From: Bacillota bacterium
Lineage (GTDB): Bacteria; Bacillota_I; Bacilli_A; RFN20; CAG-826
Length of the DNA: 6,110 nt
Direction of reading: 5' to 3'
Assembly: GCA_023422095.1 (NCBI GenBank)
Contig: JAEZSD010000113.1
Span: 1 to 6,110, forward strand
Of the stretch, positions 6,101 to 6,110 are shown one piece after another. Both the position numbers and the translations under genes were made by a program. Below the pieces are notes generated by a model. It did not search any database. It was not told the DNA's origin and saw only the letters and a list, made by a program, of their open reading frames with translations. Every line of letters begins with the position of its first letter. Position 1 is the stretch's first letter.

Positions 6101-6110
6101 GATTAGGAAA

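Overview
This AT-rich window uses the standard bacterial code: Trp is encoded by TGG and no gene has an internal TGA. Its genes carry Gram-positive-style signal peptides, lipoboxes and AGGAGG-type ribosome binding sites. The protein styles suggest an uncultured low-GC Bacillota, perhaps a gut lineage near the Mollicutes-like groups (RF39 or Erysipelotrichia-like). The styles are short secreted proteins with starch-binding-type modules, a C-terminal helix-plus-membrane tail and a CotH-type lipoprotein. That placement is inference; no RNA gene or marker protein is present to fix it.

Left part (1-3434, + strand): a carbohydrate-handling surface cluster. It opens with the 3' part of a GH13 alpha-amylase-family enzyme, whose general acid/base Glu and the NHD motif are visible. 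Fifteen bases later comes a secreted multi-module protein: an N-terminal module, a bacterial Ig-like domain and a C-terminal starch-binding-like module. A small lipoprotein follows that is almost only a second copy of that last module. After a 95-base gap comes a secreted, C-terminally membrane-anchored protein whose main domain looks like a more divergent version of the same module. The simplest reading is that the enzyme cuts an alpha-glucan outside the cell while the three binding proteins hold the substrate at the surface. A strong intrinsic terminator (3481-3519) closes the cluster.

Middle (3435-3667): a convergent intergenic region with one terminator for each direction and about 100 bases between them that hold no gene.

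Right part: on the minus strand, a 499-residue CotH-kinase-family lipoprotein (3668-5167). Divergent from it, a 262-residue Cof-type HAD phosphatase (5268-6056) has no Shine-Dalgarno. It has an extended -10 element placed so that the transcript would begin about at the ATG. The last 54 bases hold an inverted repeat, an extended -10-like element and an AGGA, apparently the start region of a gene beyond the window. No tRNA, rRNA, CRISPR array or insertion sequence was seen. The most interesting element is the run of three successive surface proteins built on one sugar-binding-like module beside an amylase, each placed at the cell surface in a different way.
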